A stretch of DNA of 64,000 nt from Larkinella soli. Lineage in GTDB: Bacteria > Bacteroidota > Bacteroidia > Cytophagales > Spirosomataceae. The stretch spans positions 186,001-250,000 of the forward strand of contig NZ_QTJY01000001.1 of the NCBI RefSeq assembly GCF_003703975.1, written 5' to 3'. The notes under the pieces are model-generated. The model made no database searches. It was not told the DNA's origin and was given only the letters and a program-made list of their open reading frames with translations. Of this stretch, positions 44,364 to 53,310 are shown in pieces; the first letter of the stretch is position 1; each line of letters opens with the position of its first letter. The position numbers and the translations under genes were made by a program.

Positions 44364-45416
44364 ATGACTTTGGAACGGCCTAACGACAGATGGCTCCGAT
44401 GGATTGGCATTCCGCTGATTGTATTGCTGGGGAACCTGCTGTACCTCCAGGAATATAATTATAACCCCGTCTGGTATTTCAGCTGGGTTATTTTCGGGAT
44501 CGCCTATATGACGGGTGTGTGGGAGTTGTCGCTGCGGTGGGTGCACTTCACCCGCAACCGGTTCCCGGATAACCGGCAATCGCTGCTGCGGATCATCATT
44601 ACGTTTGCGGGGTATTTTACCCTGACGATCCTCTGCCAGATTCTATTCGTCTTCCTTACGGACGCCACCGGGGTGGCGCTGGTGCCGGTGACCCGGAAAG
44701 TATATGTATCCTATATTCTGGTCGGAATCATCTGTTCGCTCCTGCTGGGAACCATCTATGAGATCATTTTTTACCTCCAGCAGTACCGGCAGGCCATTGC
44801 GGAAGCGGAGGCCGTCCAGAAGGCCGGTATTCAGAGCCAGTTCGACAGCCTGAAGAACCAGGTCAACCCGCATTTCCTTTTCAACAGCCTCAATTCGCTT
44901 TCGGCCCTGATCTCGGAAGACCGTGCGAGGGCCAACCAGTTTCTCGACGAACTTTCGACCGTTTACCGGTACCTGCTGCAATCCGGGGAACGACGGCTCG
45001 TGACGGTCCAGACTGAAATCGATTTTATCCACTCCTTCTTTTACCTGCTGAAAGCCCGCTACGGAGCCGCCATCGAACTGAAGATTGCCATCGACGTGCA
45101 GCTGCTCGACGCCTGGCTGCCGCCCTTCAGCCTCCAGACCCTGGTCGAAAACGCCATCCGGCACAACATCATCCTGGCCGAAAAGCCGCTCGTCATCACT
45201 ATCCATACGACGCAGGATTCGGCCCTGGCGGTGAAGAACAATATTCAGCGGAAAAACCTCCAGGTGAACAAGCAGCCGGGCGGTCTGGGCCACCTGACCG
45301 AGCGGTTTACGCTGCTTCGGCTCCCCCGGCCCCTGATCACCGACGACGGCCGTGAGTTTGTGGTCCGTTTGCCCCTGATCGTCAAAGGTGCCGATTTTTT
45401 GGTAAATTTACCGTGA
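44364..45416 (+). CDS. LytS/YehU-type sensor histidine kinase (1 of 3 in tandem)
   Basis: A 350-residue inner-membrane kinase with four predicted helices in the first ~140 residues and no other sensor domain. The dimerisation/phosphorylation motif is KNQVNPHFLFNSLNSL with His170. The ATP lid region has an N-box (LVENAIRHN) and a G-box (GGLGHLTERF), but the usual D-x-G of the G1 box is replaced by KNNIQRK, as in many kinases of this family. Sixteen bases before the next kinase gene. It should phosphorylate a LytTR-type regulator; the only one here is at 47708. Confidence 0.93.
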   Translation: MTLERPNDRWLRWIGIPLIVLLGNLLYLQEYNYNPVWYFSWVIFGIAYMTGVWELSLRWVHFTRNRFPDNRQSLLRIIITFAGYFTLTILCQILFVFLTDATGVALVPVTRKVYVSYILVGIICSLLLGTIYEIIFYLQQYRQAIAEAEAVQKAGIQSQFDSLKNQVNPHFLFNSLNSLSALISEDRARANQFLDELSTVYRYLLQSGERRLVTVQTEIDFIHSFFYLLKARYGAAIELKIAIDVQLLDAWLPPFSLQTLVENAIRHNIILAEKPLVITIHTTQDSALAVKNNIQRKNLQVNKQPGGLGHLTERFTLLRLPRPLITDDGREFVVRLPLIVKGADFLVNLP

Positions 45417-45432
45417 TCTATTTCCAACCGAT

Positions 45433-46479
45433 GTGGGCCTGACATTAAACCGATTTACCCAAAAGGATACGTTAATCGCGCTGATCATTCTGCCCTTCTA
45501 TTACTTCCTGCTGAATTACATGCTGTTCGGGAACACTTACCTCCAGCAGCGGCATGTTTTTCTGGGGGCATCGGTGGTTACGGCGGTGATCTGGACGCCG
45601 GCCTATTTCCTGCACGCCGTCCCGGCCGTCTTCCTTCGGAAACAGTTCCCCCATGTCCGTCAGATCTGGATGCGGATGTCGATGGCGCTGGTGATTCATA
45701 TTTTCATGTCCGCGCTTACCATAACGTTCCTGTTTTACTTTTACCACTGGATCCGGTTTCCGGATTACGCTTTCGATCCGGACCGGCTGCGGCTGGCCCT
45801 GACGCTCGGGGTGGTCGGCAATATCACGGCGAACATCATTCATGAGGGCGTTTATACGTTTGAAAAGTGGTCGCAGACGATCCGCGAAACGGAGCGGCTG
45901 AAAAAGATCAACCTGCAAAGCCAGCTCGACGGGCTGAAGCAGCAGGTAAACCCGCATTTTCTGTTCAACAGCCTCAATACGCTGTCCTCGCTGATCGACG
46001 AAGACACCGAGAAGGCCGGGCTGTTCATCGAGGAGCTTTCCAGCGTCTACCGGTATCTGCTCCAGACCAATGAGGGCGAACTGACCAGCCTGCAGACGGA
46101 ACTGGCCTTTATCGAATCCTATTTTCACCTGCTGAAAACCCGATACGGCGACGGCATTTTCCTGGAGGTGGCCGTGGCCGACCAGTACCGCGACGCCCGG
46201 ATTCCTCCGCTGACGCTGCAGATGCTGGTAGAGAATGCCGTCAAGCATAACGTCATCCTGCCCGAGCAGCCGCTTCACATCCGGATCGAAACCACCCGGC
46301 AGGGCCGACTGAAGGTGACCAACAACGTGCAGCGGAAAAACGCCCGGGTCCTGTCGAACGGCGTCGGGCTGTCGAACATTGCCACCAAATACCGGCTGCT
46401 GGGGCGGGGCGAACTGGAAGTGAAGGACTCCGAGCAGCAGTTTACCATTACCCTTCCGTTGATGACCCATGCCGGCTAA
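45433..46479 (+). CDS. LytS/YehU-type sensor histidine kinase (2 of 3)
   Basis: A 348-residue paralogue of its neighbours, started at the GTG at 45433. Four predicted helices span roughly residues 11-135, then a coiled linker and KQQVNPHFLFNSLNTL with His175. The ATPase half has LVENAVKHN and VGLSNIATKYR; the G1 position reads TNNVQRK. Over one stretch its DNA is almost identical to kinase 3, see the finding on gene conversion. It lies 16 bases after kinase 1 and 33 before kinase 3, so a single operon is likely. Confidence 0.92.
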   Translation: MGLTLNRFTQKDTLIALIILPFYYFLLNYMLFGNTYLQQRHVFLGASVVTAVIWTPAYFLHAVPAVFLRKQFPHVRQIWMRMSMALVIHIFMSALTITFLFYFYHWIRFPDYAFDPDRLRLALTLGVVGNITANIIHEGVYTFEKWSQTIRETERLKKINLQSQLDGLKQQVNPHFLFNSLNTLSSLIDEDTEKAGLFIEELSSVYRYLLQTNEGELTSLQTELAFIESYFHLLKTRYGDGIFLEVAVADQYRDARIPPLTLQMLVENAVKHNVILPEQPLHIRIETTRQGRLKVTNNVQRKNARVLSNGVGLSNIATKYRLLGRGELEVKDSEQQFTITLPLMTHAG

Positions 46480-46512
46480 CCCTCTCGCTCACCTCACCGC
46501 CCCCCCAGCGCC

Positions 46513-47571
46513 ATGAAGCCATTTAGGGACACCCGCCTTCGCATTTTCGGGCCCATCGTTCTGATGCTCTTCGGCTCGCTGTTTTTCCGCCTGAAGTTCA
46601 TCATCAGCTTCACGCCCGGCCATCTGCTTCAGTACCTCCTGGTTTCCATCACTTCCGGATATATTTGCTGGAATCTGACCCGGTGGGTGGTCCGGAGGAT
46701 TCAACGGCGCTATCCGGACCTGGTGCAAACCCGCCGGCGGCTGTTCCTGCTGGCGCTGGCGTTTCCCGTACTGGTCAACATCGGTTATTTCCTGCGGTAT
46801 TTCGGTCACGAGTGGCTGTCTCCCCTCCTGAACAATCCAAAACCGGCCCGCGAAGATCCGTTCATCTTGGATTACATCGAAACCGTGGGGGTCCAGATCT
46901 TTTATCATTTCATTTACATCGGTATTTACGAGGGCGTTTATATCTTCCTCCAGTGGCAGCAGACCACCACCGAAAAGCAGGAATTGCTCCGGACGCTGTG
47001 GCAGGGTAAGTTCGAAGTGCTTAAAAATCAGGTTAACCCGCACTTTCTGTTCAATTCGCTGAACACCCTTTCTTCGCTGATCTCCGAGAATCCGGCCCAG
47101 GCCGAAGAGTTCGTCGACGACATGGCCAGCGTGTACCGGTATCTGCTCCAGAGCAACGAGCGCGAACTGACCAGTCTCCGGACCGAACTGGCCTTTATCC
47201 AGTCGTATTTTTACCTGTTGAAGACCCGGTACGGGGAGGGGCTGTTTCTGAACCTGGAGGTCGACGACCGCTCGATGGACACGCTGATTCCCCCGCTGAC
47301 GCTGCAGATGCTGGTGGAAAATGCCGTCAAGCATAACGTCATCCTGCCCGAGCAGCCGCTGCAGATCGACATTGCCGCCCGGGAAGGAACGCTTCAGGTC
47401 CGGAATACGCTTCAGCGGAAACATTTACGAGTCGAATCGAGCCATATGGGATTGTCCAATATTGCAGCCAAATACCGGCTGTTGTCCCAGCCGGACCCGA
47501 AAATTGAAGAAAAAGAGGGCGCTTTCGTGGTTACGCTGCCGTTGATTCAGGAACGCGTAGCCGCCCTGTGA
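46513..47571 (+). CDS. LytS/YehU-type sensor histidine kinase (3 of 3)
   Basis: A 352-residue kinase with predicted membrane helices in the first ~145 residues and the phosphorylation site KNQVNPHFLFNSLNTL, His177. The catalytic part (TLQMLVENAVKHN, MGLSNIAAKYR) is very close to kinase 2, while the membrane part has diverged, so the three kinases may read different membrane cues. The response regulator gene starts 136 bases downstream; a 13-base palindrome, CAAACC-C-GGTTTG (47613-47625), lies in that gap. Confidence 0.92.
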   Translation: MKPFRDTRLRIFGPIVLMLFGSLFFRLKFIISFTPGHLLQYLLVSITSGYICWNLTRWVVRRIQRRYPDLVQTRRRLFLLALAFPVLVNIGYFLRYFGHEWLSPLLNNPKPAREDPFILDYIETVGVQIFYHFIYIGIYEGVYIFLQWQQTTTEKQELLRTLWQGKFEVLKNQVNPHFLFNSLNTLSSLISENPAQAEEFVDDMASVYRYLLQSNERELTSLRTELAFIQSYFYLLKTRYGEGLFLNLEVDDRSMDTLIPPLTLQMLVENAVKHNVILPEQPLQIDIAAREGTLQVRNTLQRKHLRVESSHMGLSNIAAKYRLLSQPDPKIEEKEGAFVVTLPLIQERVAAL

Positions 47572-47707
47572 CCCGTTTTGAGCCTACAATTCATAGCCGA
47601 TCCGTTCCGGTTCAAACCCGGTTTGTGCGGTTTCAGCCGACTGCCGATAGGCCGATTCCCGGATTTAACGTAATTAGTATAAAAAACATACCTGAAACCT
47701 GAATAAT

Positions 47708-48484
47708 ATGGATGTCCTGGTGATTGAAGACGAAGAACTGGCGGTTCGCAAGCTCACCAAACTGTTGCAGGAAGTGGACGACAGTATCCGGATCGTCGGA
47801 ACGGCGGCCAGCGTCCGGGCATCGGTTCAATGGCTGCAGACCAACTCCGCCCCGGACCTGATCCTGATGGACATCGAACTGGCCGACGGGCAGAGTTTCG
47901 AAATCTTTGAACAGACCGCCGTCGAATCACCGGTAATCTTTACGACCTCCTACGACGAATATGCGCTGCGGGCCTTCAAGGTGAACAGCATCGATTACCT
48001 GCTCAAACCCATCAAGCGGCATGAGCTGGAAGCCAGCCTGGAAAAACACCGGAAGTTCCGGAACCAGCCCGAAACCGAAACCGGCGGGCGGCTCGCCATC
48101 GACGCCCTGGTGCAGCAACTCCGCCAGCAGATTCAGCCAGCCGAATACCGGAAGCGGTTTCTGGTCAAACATCTGTCGCAGTGGATGCCGGTGGAAGTGG
48201 CCGACATCGCCTATTTCTATTCAGAGGAAGGTGTCAGTCTGTTCCGCACCCGCAACAACCAGAAGTTCTCGGTCGATTATACCCTCGATGAACTGGAGGC
48301 CATGCTGGATCCGACGCAGTTTTTCCGGGCCAACCGGCAATTCATCGTCGATATCAACAGTGTGCAGCAGATCCACCCCTATTTCAACAATAAGCTGAAA
48401 CTCACCCTCAAACCCAACCCGGAGGATGAGGTGCTGGTGAGCCGGGAACGGGCCACCGAGTTCAAGAAATGGATGGGAAAATAA
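47708..48484 (+). CDS. LytTR-family response regulator
   Basis: A 258-residue regulator. The receiver domain is complete: acidic pair in VIEDEEL, phospho-Asp55 in LILMDIEL, Thr in VIFTTSYDEYALRAF and Lys in YLLKPIK. A C-terminal LytTR DNA-binding domain follows from about residue 150 (FLVKHLSQWMPVEVADIAYFYSEEGVSLF, ending FRANRQFIVDINSVQQI). LytTR proteins bind pairs of direct repeats about two helical turns apart; such a pair lies just past the terminator at 48577-48608. It is the only regulator for three adjacent kinases. Confidence 0.95.
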   Translation: MDVLVIEDEELAVRKLTKLLQEVDDSIRIVGTAASVRASVQWLQTNSAPDLILMDIELADGQSFEIFEQTAVESPVIFTTSYDEYALRAFKVNSIDYLLKPIKRHELEASLEKHRKFRNQPETETGGRLAIDALVQQLRQQIQPAEYRKRFLVKHLSQWMPVEVADIAYFYSEEGVSLFRTRNNQKFSVDYTLDELEAMLDPTQFFRANRQFIVDINSVQQIHPYFNNKLKLTLKPNPEDEVLVSRERATEFKKWMGK

Positions 48485-48517
48485 TAGGTTTTTATATACG
48501 ATACTTTTTGCATTCGG

Positions 48518-48548
48518 CGCCGGCGACCATCACATCGCCGGCGTTTTT
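48518..48548 (+). terminator. Rho-independent terminator after the LytTR gene
   Basis: GC-rich 9-base arms CGCCGGCGA / TCGCCGGCG around an 8-base loop, followed by TTTTT at 48544-48548. Confidence 0.88.
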
Positions 48549-49085
48549 ATTGCCTTTTCCGAAAGCTCCCATTGCCTGTCCCAAAAGTGGTCGATATTGT
48601 CCCAAAAGAAACTGATCTTTTCTTCCATTGTTGATACCTTCCGTTCAGGAATAAAGAAAAAATTAAATAACGGCTCGTTCTGTTTAAAAGCGATTCCCCT
48701 ACGCTTTCTGCTCTATTTAATTCATCGATCTGCTCCGTTTATGTCCCGGTTTGGGGACTTTCGTTTCAGCGACTCCTTTCCGATTCTCCAACGCCAACCC
48801 GGAAAACGCCCTCCCTGCGCCTGATGTACTGACATTTTTTGCGTAAACTTGAGGCTATCCCTTCCAAAAAGGGTGGTTTAAGTTTTCATTTCTTTCATTT
48901 AATAAATTTCAATAACCCACTCCAAATGGACATATAAACGACGAATTAATCGCTCCATCGCATTGGAGACATTTCATCTGTTTCAACAAATCATTTTTCT
49001 CTGTCCGAAGAAAAAAAAGAATCCTTCCCGCTTCCGATTTCATGAGTCGGCAGAGAGGTGGTTCTTTCCTAAAATGTGTACAACT
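48549..49085. other. Intergenic region between LytTR terminator and SGNH gene
   Basis: About 540 bases with lower GC than the genes around. It holds a direct repeat (48577-48608) and a short GTCCC/GGGAC inverted repeat near 48742-48757. Short open frames here have no family features or good starts. No exact TAnnTTTG element was seen; TAAACTTG at 48844-48851 is one base off. Confidence 0.5.
48577..48608. promoter_or_regulatory. Direct repeat with 21-base period, candidate LytTR site
   Basis: TGTCCCAAAAG occurs at 48577-48587 and again, identically, at 48598-48608. A 21-base period puts both on one face of the helix, the arrangement used by LytTR regulators. Confidence 0.4.
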
Positions 49086-50516
49086 ATGAAACGCGTAGTT
49101 AAGTTTTTCGGAGCGACCGGACTATTCATGGCAACGGTTTTTGGCGGTCTGTACGGGTATGACCAGTCGTTTGGCTCCGCAGACGGAATTTTAAAGGGAT
49201 TCATCCTGGTCAATGTGGCGCAGGCGCTGGGATGGAGTCTCGGGACCCTTTTTATTCTCGCCCTCGGAATGACGGTACCCCACAAGCCTATCCAGAATGG
49301 ATTTCTGGCCGGCACTTCCCTCCTCGTTACGGTTCTTTTGCTGGAACTCGGTGGATATTTCGCCTATGGGATGGGCTGGTTTTCCTGCTCCGCCCCCCTT
49401 TTCCGCAGGTTTTACATTCGGGAAAGCCGCTGCCGCCAGGACGAACCATTTTCCGGCGACTTCAGCGTGGCTGCGGGCCGGTGGCGGCTTCCCTGCCGTC
49501 GCCGGACTCGGGTCACCTGCACCGGGGATACCCTGATCGAAACCTCCAATCGCTTTGGCGCCTATGACCGGGAACGGTCCCTGAAGTGCCCGAAAGGAAA
49601 CCGCAAACGGGTGGTCGTCCTCGGCGATTCGTTTCTGGAAGGCTACCTGGTTCCTCAGTCCGACCGGGTCACCAACCTGCTGGAAAACCGCCTGGAAACC
49701 GAACATCTGAATTTTGCCATCAACGGCACCAGTCCGATCAACTATCTCCTCACCTACCGATCCGTGGCCTGCCGGTTCGACCATGAGGTGGTGGTCATCG
49801 GTTTACTGCCCGCCAATGATTTCGAAGATTACCGGGAAGACCGAAAACCGCAGCTGGTCGAATGGCCCATTTACCGACCCTACTGGTCCGGAACCTACCC
49901 GAACTATCAGCTCCGGTATTCGCTTTCCAGCATCGGTCAGTCCATTGCGGGCGGCTGCACCAGTCCGGCGCAATTAAAAAGGGTTATCGACTCCCTGTAT
50001 GCCTCCCTTTCGCTTATTGAGAAACTGAAAGCTGATATTCTGTATAATTCCCTGGTGTTTAAAGGGTTGGTTGCCCTCTCCTCGCAAAAGGTTTGGAAAC
50101 AGGGCGGCTTTACGAAGTTTGAAAAATTCAGTGAGGAGGAGTTCCTGTATCTGTGCTATTCGCTTCAAAAACTGGTGGAATCGGCTCAAGGGAAAACCAT
50201 CGTCCTGCTGTCGATTCCGGTCTGGTACGACCTTGAAACGCTACACCGGGGCCACCCGAACCGGCTGGACCCCCGACTGGCCGGATTCTGCCGCCGGCAC
50301 CGCATCACGTTCATACCGCTCATCCCCTACTTTCAAAAGTATAAGGGCGATCTTCACCGGATCTTTCCGGAATGTGACGGACACTGGTCGAAGGAAGGGG
50401 AGCGATTCGTGGCGGATATTCTGGCTCGTCATCCGGCTTACCGGCAGGCGCTCGGGCAGCCGGAGGTCAGGAAATGGGAGGATCTCCGCCCGCCAGCCGT
50501 TTGGGCAGTTCGATGA
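49086..50516 (+). CDS. Membrane-anchored SGNH/GDSL-like hydrolase, unknown substrate
   Basis: Start set at the ATG at 49086 (MKRVVKFFGATG), which opens the first membrane helix; codons upstream look non-coding. The 476-residue product has three predicted N-terminal helices (to about residue 105), then a soluble domain with the SGNH block I VVLGDSFLEGY (Ser182), a possible block III-like ATNDF-type segment (GLLPANDFEDYR) and the C-terminal catalytic pair Asp431/His433 in CDGHWSKEG. This resembles acyl- or acetylhydrolases that act on cell-surface polymers. No partner gene is adjacent. Its last 50 bases overlap the convergent SRPBCC gene. Confidence 0.78.
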   Translation: MKRVVKFFGATGLFMATVFGGLYGYDQSFGSADGILKGFILVNVAQALGWSLGTLFILALGMTVPHKPIQNGFLAGTSLLVTVLLLELGGYFAYGMGWFSCSAPLFRRFYIRESRCRQDEPFSGDFSVAAGRWRLPCRRRTRVTCTGDTLIETSNRFGAYDRERSLKCPKGNRKRVVVLGDSFLEGYLVPQSDRVTNLLENRLETEHLNFAINGTSPINYLLTYRSVACRFDHEVVVIGLLPANDFEDYREDRKPQLVEWPIYRPYWSGTYPNYQLRYSLSSIGQSIAGGCTSPAQLKRVIDSLYASLSLIEKLKADILYNSLVFKGLVALSSQKVWKQGGFTKFEKFSEEEFLYLCYSLQKLVESAQGKTIVLLSIPVWYDLETLHRGHPNRLDPRLAGFCRRHRITFIPLIPYFQKYKGDLHRIFPECDGHWSKEGERFVADILARHPAYRQALGQPEVRKWEDLRPPAVWAVR

Positions 50517-50958
50517 CGGGGTTGGGCGTTTCTTCCAAAAGCTGTTTCAGCCGGAGCAGATCCGCGCGGAACTGGCGCTGCAGCTGGCTGATCAGCAGGG
50601 GAGCCATCAGGCGCTGCCAGCCTTTCAGTTCGACGCTCAGTTCGTAGGTCAGGCGGGTGTCTTTCTCGACCCGTTCAAAAATCCGCTGTTCCCAGAGTTC
50701 CACCGGGCCGTCGACGCTGACGTAGGCGGTCCGGCGGTTGGGGGCGGCTGCGGTGACTTCCGCCTGGACGGTGATTCTCTGATCGAAAAGCCGGATCTCC
50801 TGCCGCAGCCGCATTCCGGTGCGGGCCATACCGGGAGCATCCTGGTTAATTTGGGAGAGGTTGCTCCGCCAGAGCAGATCATTATCGTAACAGGCCAGGA
50901 TACCGTACACGTCCGCCAACGGCAATCGGATCAGTTCGGAATGACGAACGGTAATCAT
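50467..50958 (-). CDS. SRPBCC-fold protein
   Basis: A 163-residue START/Bet v1-like (SRPBCC) protein: the opening VRHSELIRLPLADVYGILACYDNDLLWRS is the typical first strand and helix-grip, the middle alternates beta-strands (VELWEQRIFERVEKDTRLTYELSV) and a long C-terminal helix follows (LLISQLQRQFRADLLRLKQLL). Such proteins bind hydrophobic ligands. It is the last of four leftward genes after the flavin monooxygenase, but gaps of 68 and 70 bases separate the members, so one operon is only possible. Confidence 0.85.
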   Translation of the reverse strand: MITVRHSELIRLPLADVYGILACYDNDLLWRSNLSQINQDAPGMARTGMRLRQEIRLFDQRITVQAEVTAAAPNRRTAYVSVDGPVELWEQRIFERVEKDTRLTYELSVELKGWQRLMAPLLISQLQRQFRADLLRLKQLLEETPNPVIELPKRLAGGDPPIS

Positions 50959-51026
50959 GAACAGGCGTTTAGGTTATTGCATGTACGGCATTTCCGACAA
51001 ACCGTCTCCGGTCGATGGATCATCGG

Positions 51027-51470
51027 TCAGGCCCCACGTTCACTGTTTTTTACTTCGAGAATAAACCGCTCGGCCTCCGGGAGCGTTTCGCACAGTTTGG
51101 TCGGGACAACGGAATTATCCCGCAGGTACAGCGCTTCGGAAGACAGTTTGGAAAAAAGATCGGGAGAAAGAATACTGATGTTATAGCGCAGACCGGCTTC
51201 GTAGGCCAGGGGAAAGTATTCATTGACAATCCATTCGACCGATTCGGTCCAGGCGCCGTCCATTTCCTTCGTGTCATGAACGTGAAACCGGCAATCGTTT
51301 TTTCGCCCTTCGGTTCGCTGCCATTCCAGCATGAGGAGGGTCGCCCGGATGAGTTCTTCATCCGTGCAGAAACCTACCCACCTCATCATCAAATAGTTAA
51401 CTGAAGGTTCAAAACTCAGGACAGCGTAAACGATTCCTTCCTCGTTCTCAATATTTTCAATGATGTTCAC
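51027..51470 (-). CDS. Small alpha/beta protein, unknown function
   Basis: A 147-residue soluble protein read from a GTG at 51470. The pattern of the first half (VLSFEPSVNYLMMRWVGFCTDEEL, then CRFHVHDTKEMDGAWTESVEWI) looks like the STAS/SpoIIAA-like fold seen in many small Bacteroidota proteins that start with a strand, a turn and a long helix. I do not recognise a named family. It lies between a Crp-like regulator and the SRPBCC gene, all leftward, with a 70-base gap on its upstream side. Confidence 0.7.
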   Translation of the reverse strand: MNIIENIENEEGIVYAVLSFEPSVNYLMMRWVGFCTDEELIRATLLMLEWQRTEGRKNDCRFHVHDTKEMDGAWTESVEWIVNEYFPLAYEAGLRYNISILSPDLFSKLSSEALYLRDNSVVPTKLCETLPEAERFILEVKNSERGA

Positions 51471-51540
51471 GGCAGACAGTTCCTTTCCACTAAAAGCAAC
51501 CCACTAAGATACGTATATTCATTCATTTTTTGCATGGTCC

Positions 51541-52119
51541 TTACGGTGTCCTTCCTGATTCGGTGGTCTGGTACAGCGCCAGCGTTTCGACCGTAATGCC
51601 CAGGTAACTGGCCACATAGCCCGACGGGATTCGTTTCAGTACTTTCGGATGTTCCTGGAGCAAACGGCGGTACCGGGCCTCGGGGGAGTCCTTGAGCAGG
51701 GTGGCCTCCCGGCGTTCGAGCCGGGTCAGCTGATCCTGAAGCAGAATGAGGCCGAAGCGCTGCCAGGCCGGGTAGGTCCGGCAAAGATGCATCACCTCGT
51801 CATGGCCCAGTTCAAGCACCTGCGTTTCTTCCAGCGTAGCGACATTCACATGGGAAGGCCGCTGAGTGAAAAAGCTGACGAACGACCCCAGGATCGAGTT
51901 TTCAAAGACGAATTCCTTCGAAACCTCCCAGCCTTCGGCTTCGTAAAAAAGCCGGCCGCAGCCCCGTTCGATGAAGCCGATGGTTTGGCAGATCTCACCT
52001 TCCCGGACATAGAGTTCACCGGCCGGCAGAGTCCGGGGCCGGATCGCACTTTCCAGAGCGTTCTTTTCTTCGATGGTGGGTTTGATGACGCGTTCAATAT
52101 TGAACAATACTCGATTCAT
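51541..52119 (-). CDS. Crp/Fnr-family regulator with unusual C-terminus
   Basis: A 192-residue regulator with a cyclic-nucleotide-binding-like domain (LPAGELYVREGEICQTIGFIERGCGRL) and a C-terminal helix-turn-helix (IPSGYVASYLGITVETL). Relatives in this phylum usually continue with a basic S-R-I-R recognition helix; here the end is ALYQTTESGRTP, so the last helix is altered. It is 37 bases downstream of the flavin monooxygenase and may control it. A late frameshift, natural or from sequencing, could explain the tail. Confidence 0.85.
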   Translation of the reverse strand: MNRVLFNIERVIKPTIEEKNALESAIRPRTLPAGELYVREGEICQTIGFIERGCGRLFYEAEGWEVSKEFVFENSILGSFVSFFTQRPSHVNVATLEETQVLELGHDEVMHLCRTYPAWQRFGLILLQDQLTRLERREATLLKDSPEARYRRLLQEHPKVLKRIPSGYVASYLGITVETLALYQTTESGRTP

Positions 52120-52156
52120 ACAGGGGAAGCGAATGAAGTAACTCCCCGTAATATAC

Positions 52157-53296
52157 TTAAAAATCTACCTGGTACAAGGTTTCCAGCCGACGTTCGTTCA
52201 TTCCGGCCGGCAGGAGCCGGAACAGGCGGTTCCGCAGCCCGGCCAGCACCGGGCTCTCCAGCTGGGCTACCTGCCCGATCCGCCGGGAAGTTTCCACGAT
52301 ATAATGGGTGCGTTTCAAACGCCTTTGCTCAAATCGACGGAAGGCTTCCGGAACGTCTTTGGAGCGGCTCAGCTCGTCGGCCAGGATGACCGCATCCTCG
52401 ATGGCCTGGCAGGCTCCCTGGCCCATATTCGGCGTCGTGGCATGGGCCGCATCCCCCATCAGCAGCAGGTTTCCGAAGGCATAGCGACGCAGCGGCTTCA
52501 GGTCCATGATGTCGTTCCAGAGCAGGTTCTCATTGCGGGTCCGGGCCAGGACCTGCGGAATCGGATCGTGGTACCCCTCAAACTGTCTGCGAAGGTCTTC
52601 GACCGAAAACCGGCGGAAACGAGGGTCTTTGGCGGGGGCATTGACACAGGCGAACCAGTAGAGCTTCTGGTCGGCCAGCGGCACCAGACCCACCCGGCCG
52701 CGACGGCCCCAGGTTTCGGAGGCTTCTTTCAGATCCAGACCGGACCCGTCGATCACGGCCCGCCAGCACGTATACCCCGCAAACCGGGGCATGGAATCCG
52801 GCAGCAGCTGCTGCCGGATCGGGGAATGGATCCCGTCGGCCACCAGCAGGTGATCAGTCTGATGAAAAGTGCCGTCGTCGAACCGTACCAGGACGCCATC
52901 CGGGGTCTGCTCGGCGCCGATGGCCCGTTTCCCCAGAATGATCTGGCTGTCGTTCAGGTAACTGAGCAACGCCTGGTGCAATACCGACCGGTGAATGGTA
53001 AAGTTGTCGGTGCCGAACTTTCGGCTGACCGCCCGGCTGTCGGTTCGGGTCAGCACCCTGCCCTGCTCGTCCAGAATGCTGAACGCATCGAGGAGCCGCC
53101 CGGTCCGAATGATGGTATCGGAAATACCGATTTTCTGAAATGCCTTGATGGCATTGGCGGCCAGGGCCAGGCCGGCGCCCAGCGGCTTCAGGGCCGGGGC
53201 AGCTTCGAAAATGACGGGCCGGTATCCCAGCCGGCCCAGGGCGATGGCCGTGGTCAGTCCGGCGATGCCGCCCCCGATGATGGTAAACCGGTTCAT
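52157..53296 (-). CDS. FAD-dependent class A monooxygenase
   Basis: A 379-residue flavoprotein. The N-terminal Rossmann motif is IIGGGIAGLTTAIALGRLG (dinucleotide fold), the central DG motif is LVADGIHSPIR and the FAD-ribityl GD motif is LLLMGDAAHATTPNMGQGACQAIEDA. It should hydroxylate or epoxidise an aromatic or isoprenoid substrate with NAD(P)H and O2. Similar proteins are annotated from salicylate hydroxylases to zeaxanthin epoxidases; I cannot choose. Some class A members inactivate tetracyclines, but no specific TetX features were seen. A Crp-like gene follows in the same direction. Confidence 0.9.
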   Translation of the reverse strand: MNRFTIIGGGIAGLTTAIALGRLGYRPVIFEAAPALKPLGAGLALAANAIKAFQKIGISDTIIRTGRLLDAFSILDEQGRVLTRTDSRAVSRKFGTDNFTIHRSVLHQALLSYLNDSQIILGKRAIGAEQTPDGVLVRFDDGTFHQTDHLLVADGIHSPIRQQLLPDSMPRFAGYTCWRAVIDGSGLDLKEASETWGRRGRVGLVPLADQKLYWFACVNAPAKDPRFRRFSVEDLRRQFEGYHDPIPQVLARTRNENLLWNDIMDLKPLRRYAFGNLLLMGDAAHATTPNMGQGACQAIEDAVILADELSRSKDVPEAFRRFEQRRLKRTHYIVETSRRIGQVAQLESPVLAGLRNRLFRLLPAGMNERRLETLYQVDF

Positions 53297-53310
53297 TGGT
53301 TTTGTTCAGG

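Noticed and set aside
48597-48824. 75-codon open frame after the LytTR terminator
   Set aside because: No family features, start is not supported by a promoter, composition is like the surrounding non-coding DNA.
52157-53296. Tetracycline-inactivating TetX
   Set aside because: Only the general class A flavin monooxygenase motifs are visible; nothing specific to TetX.
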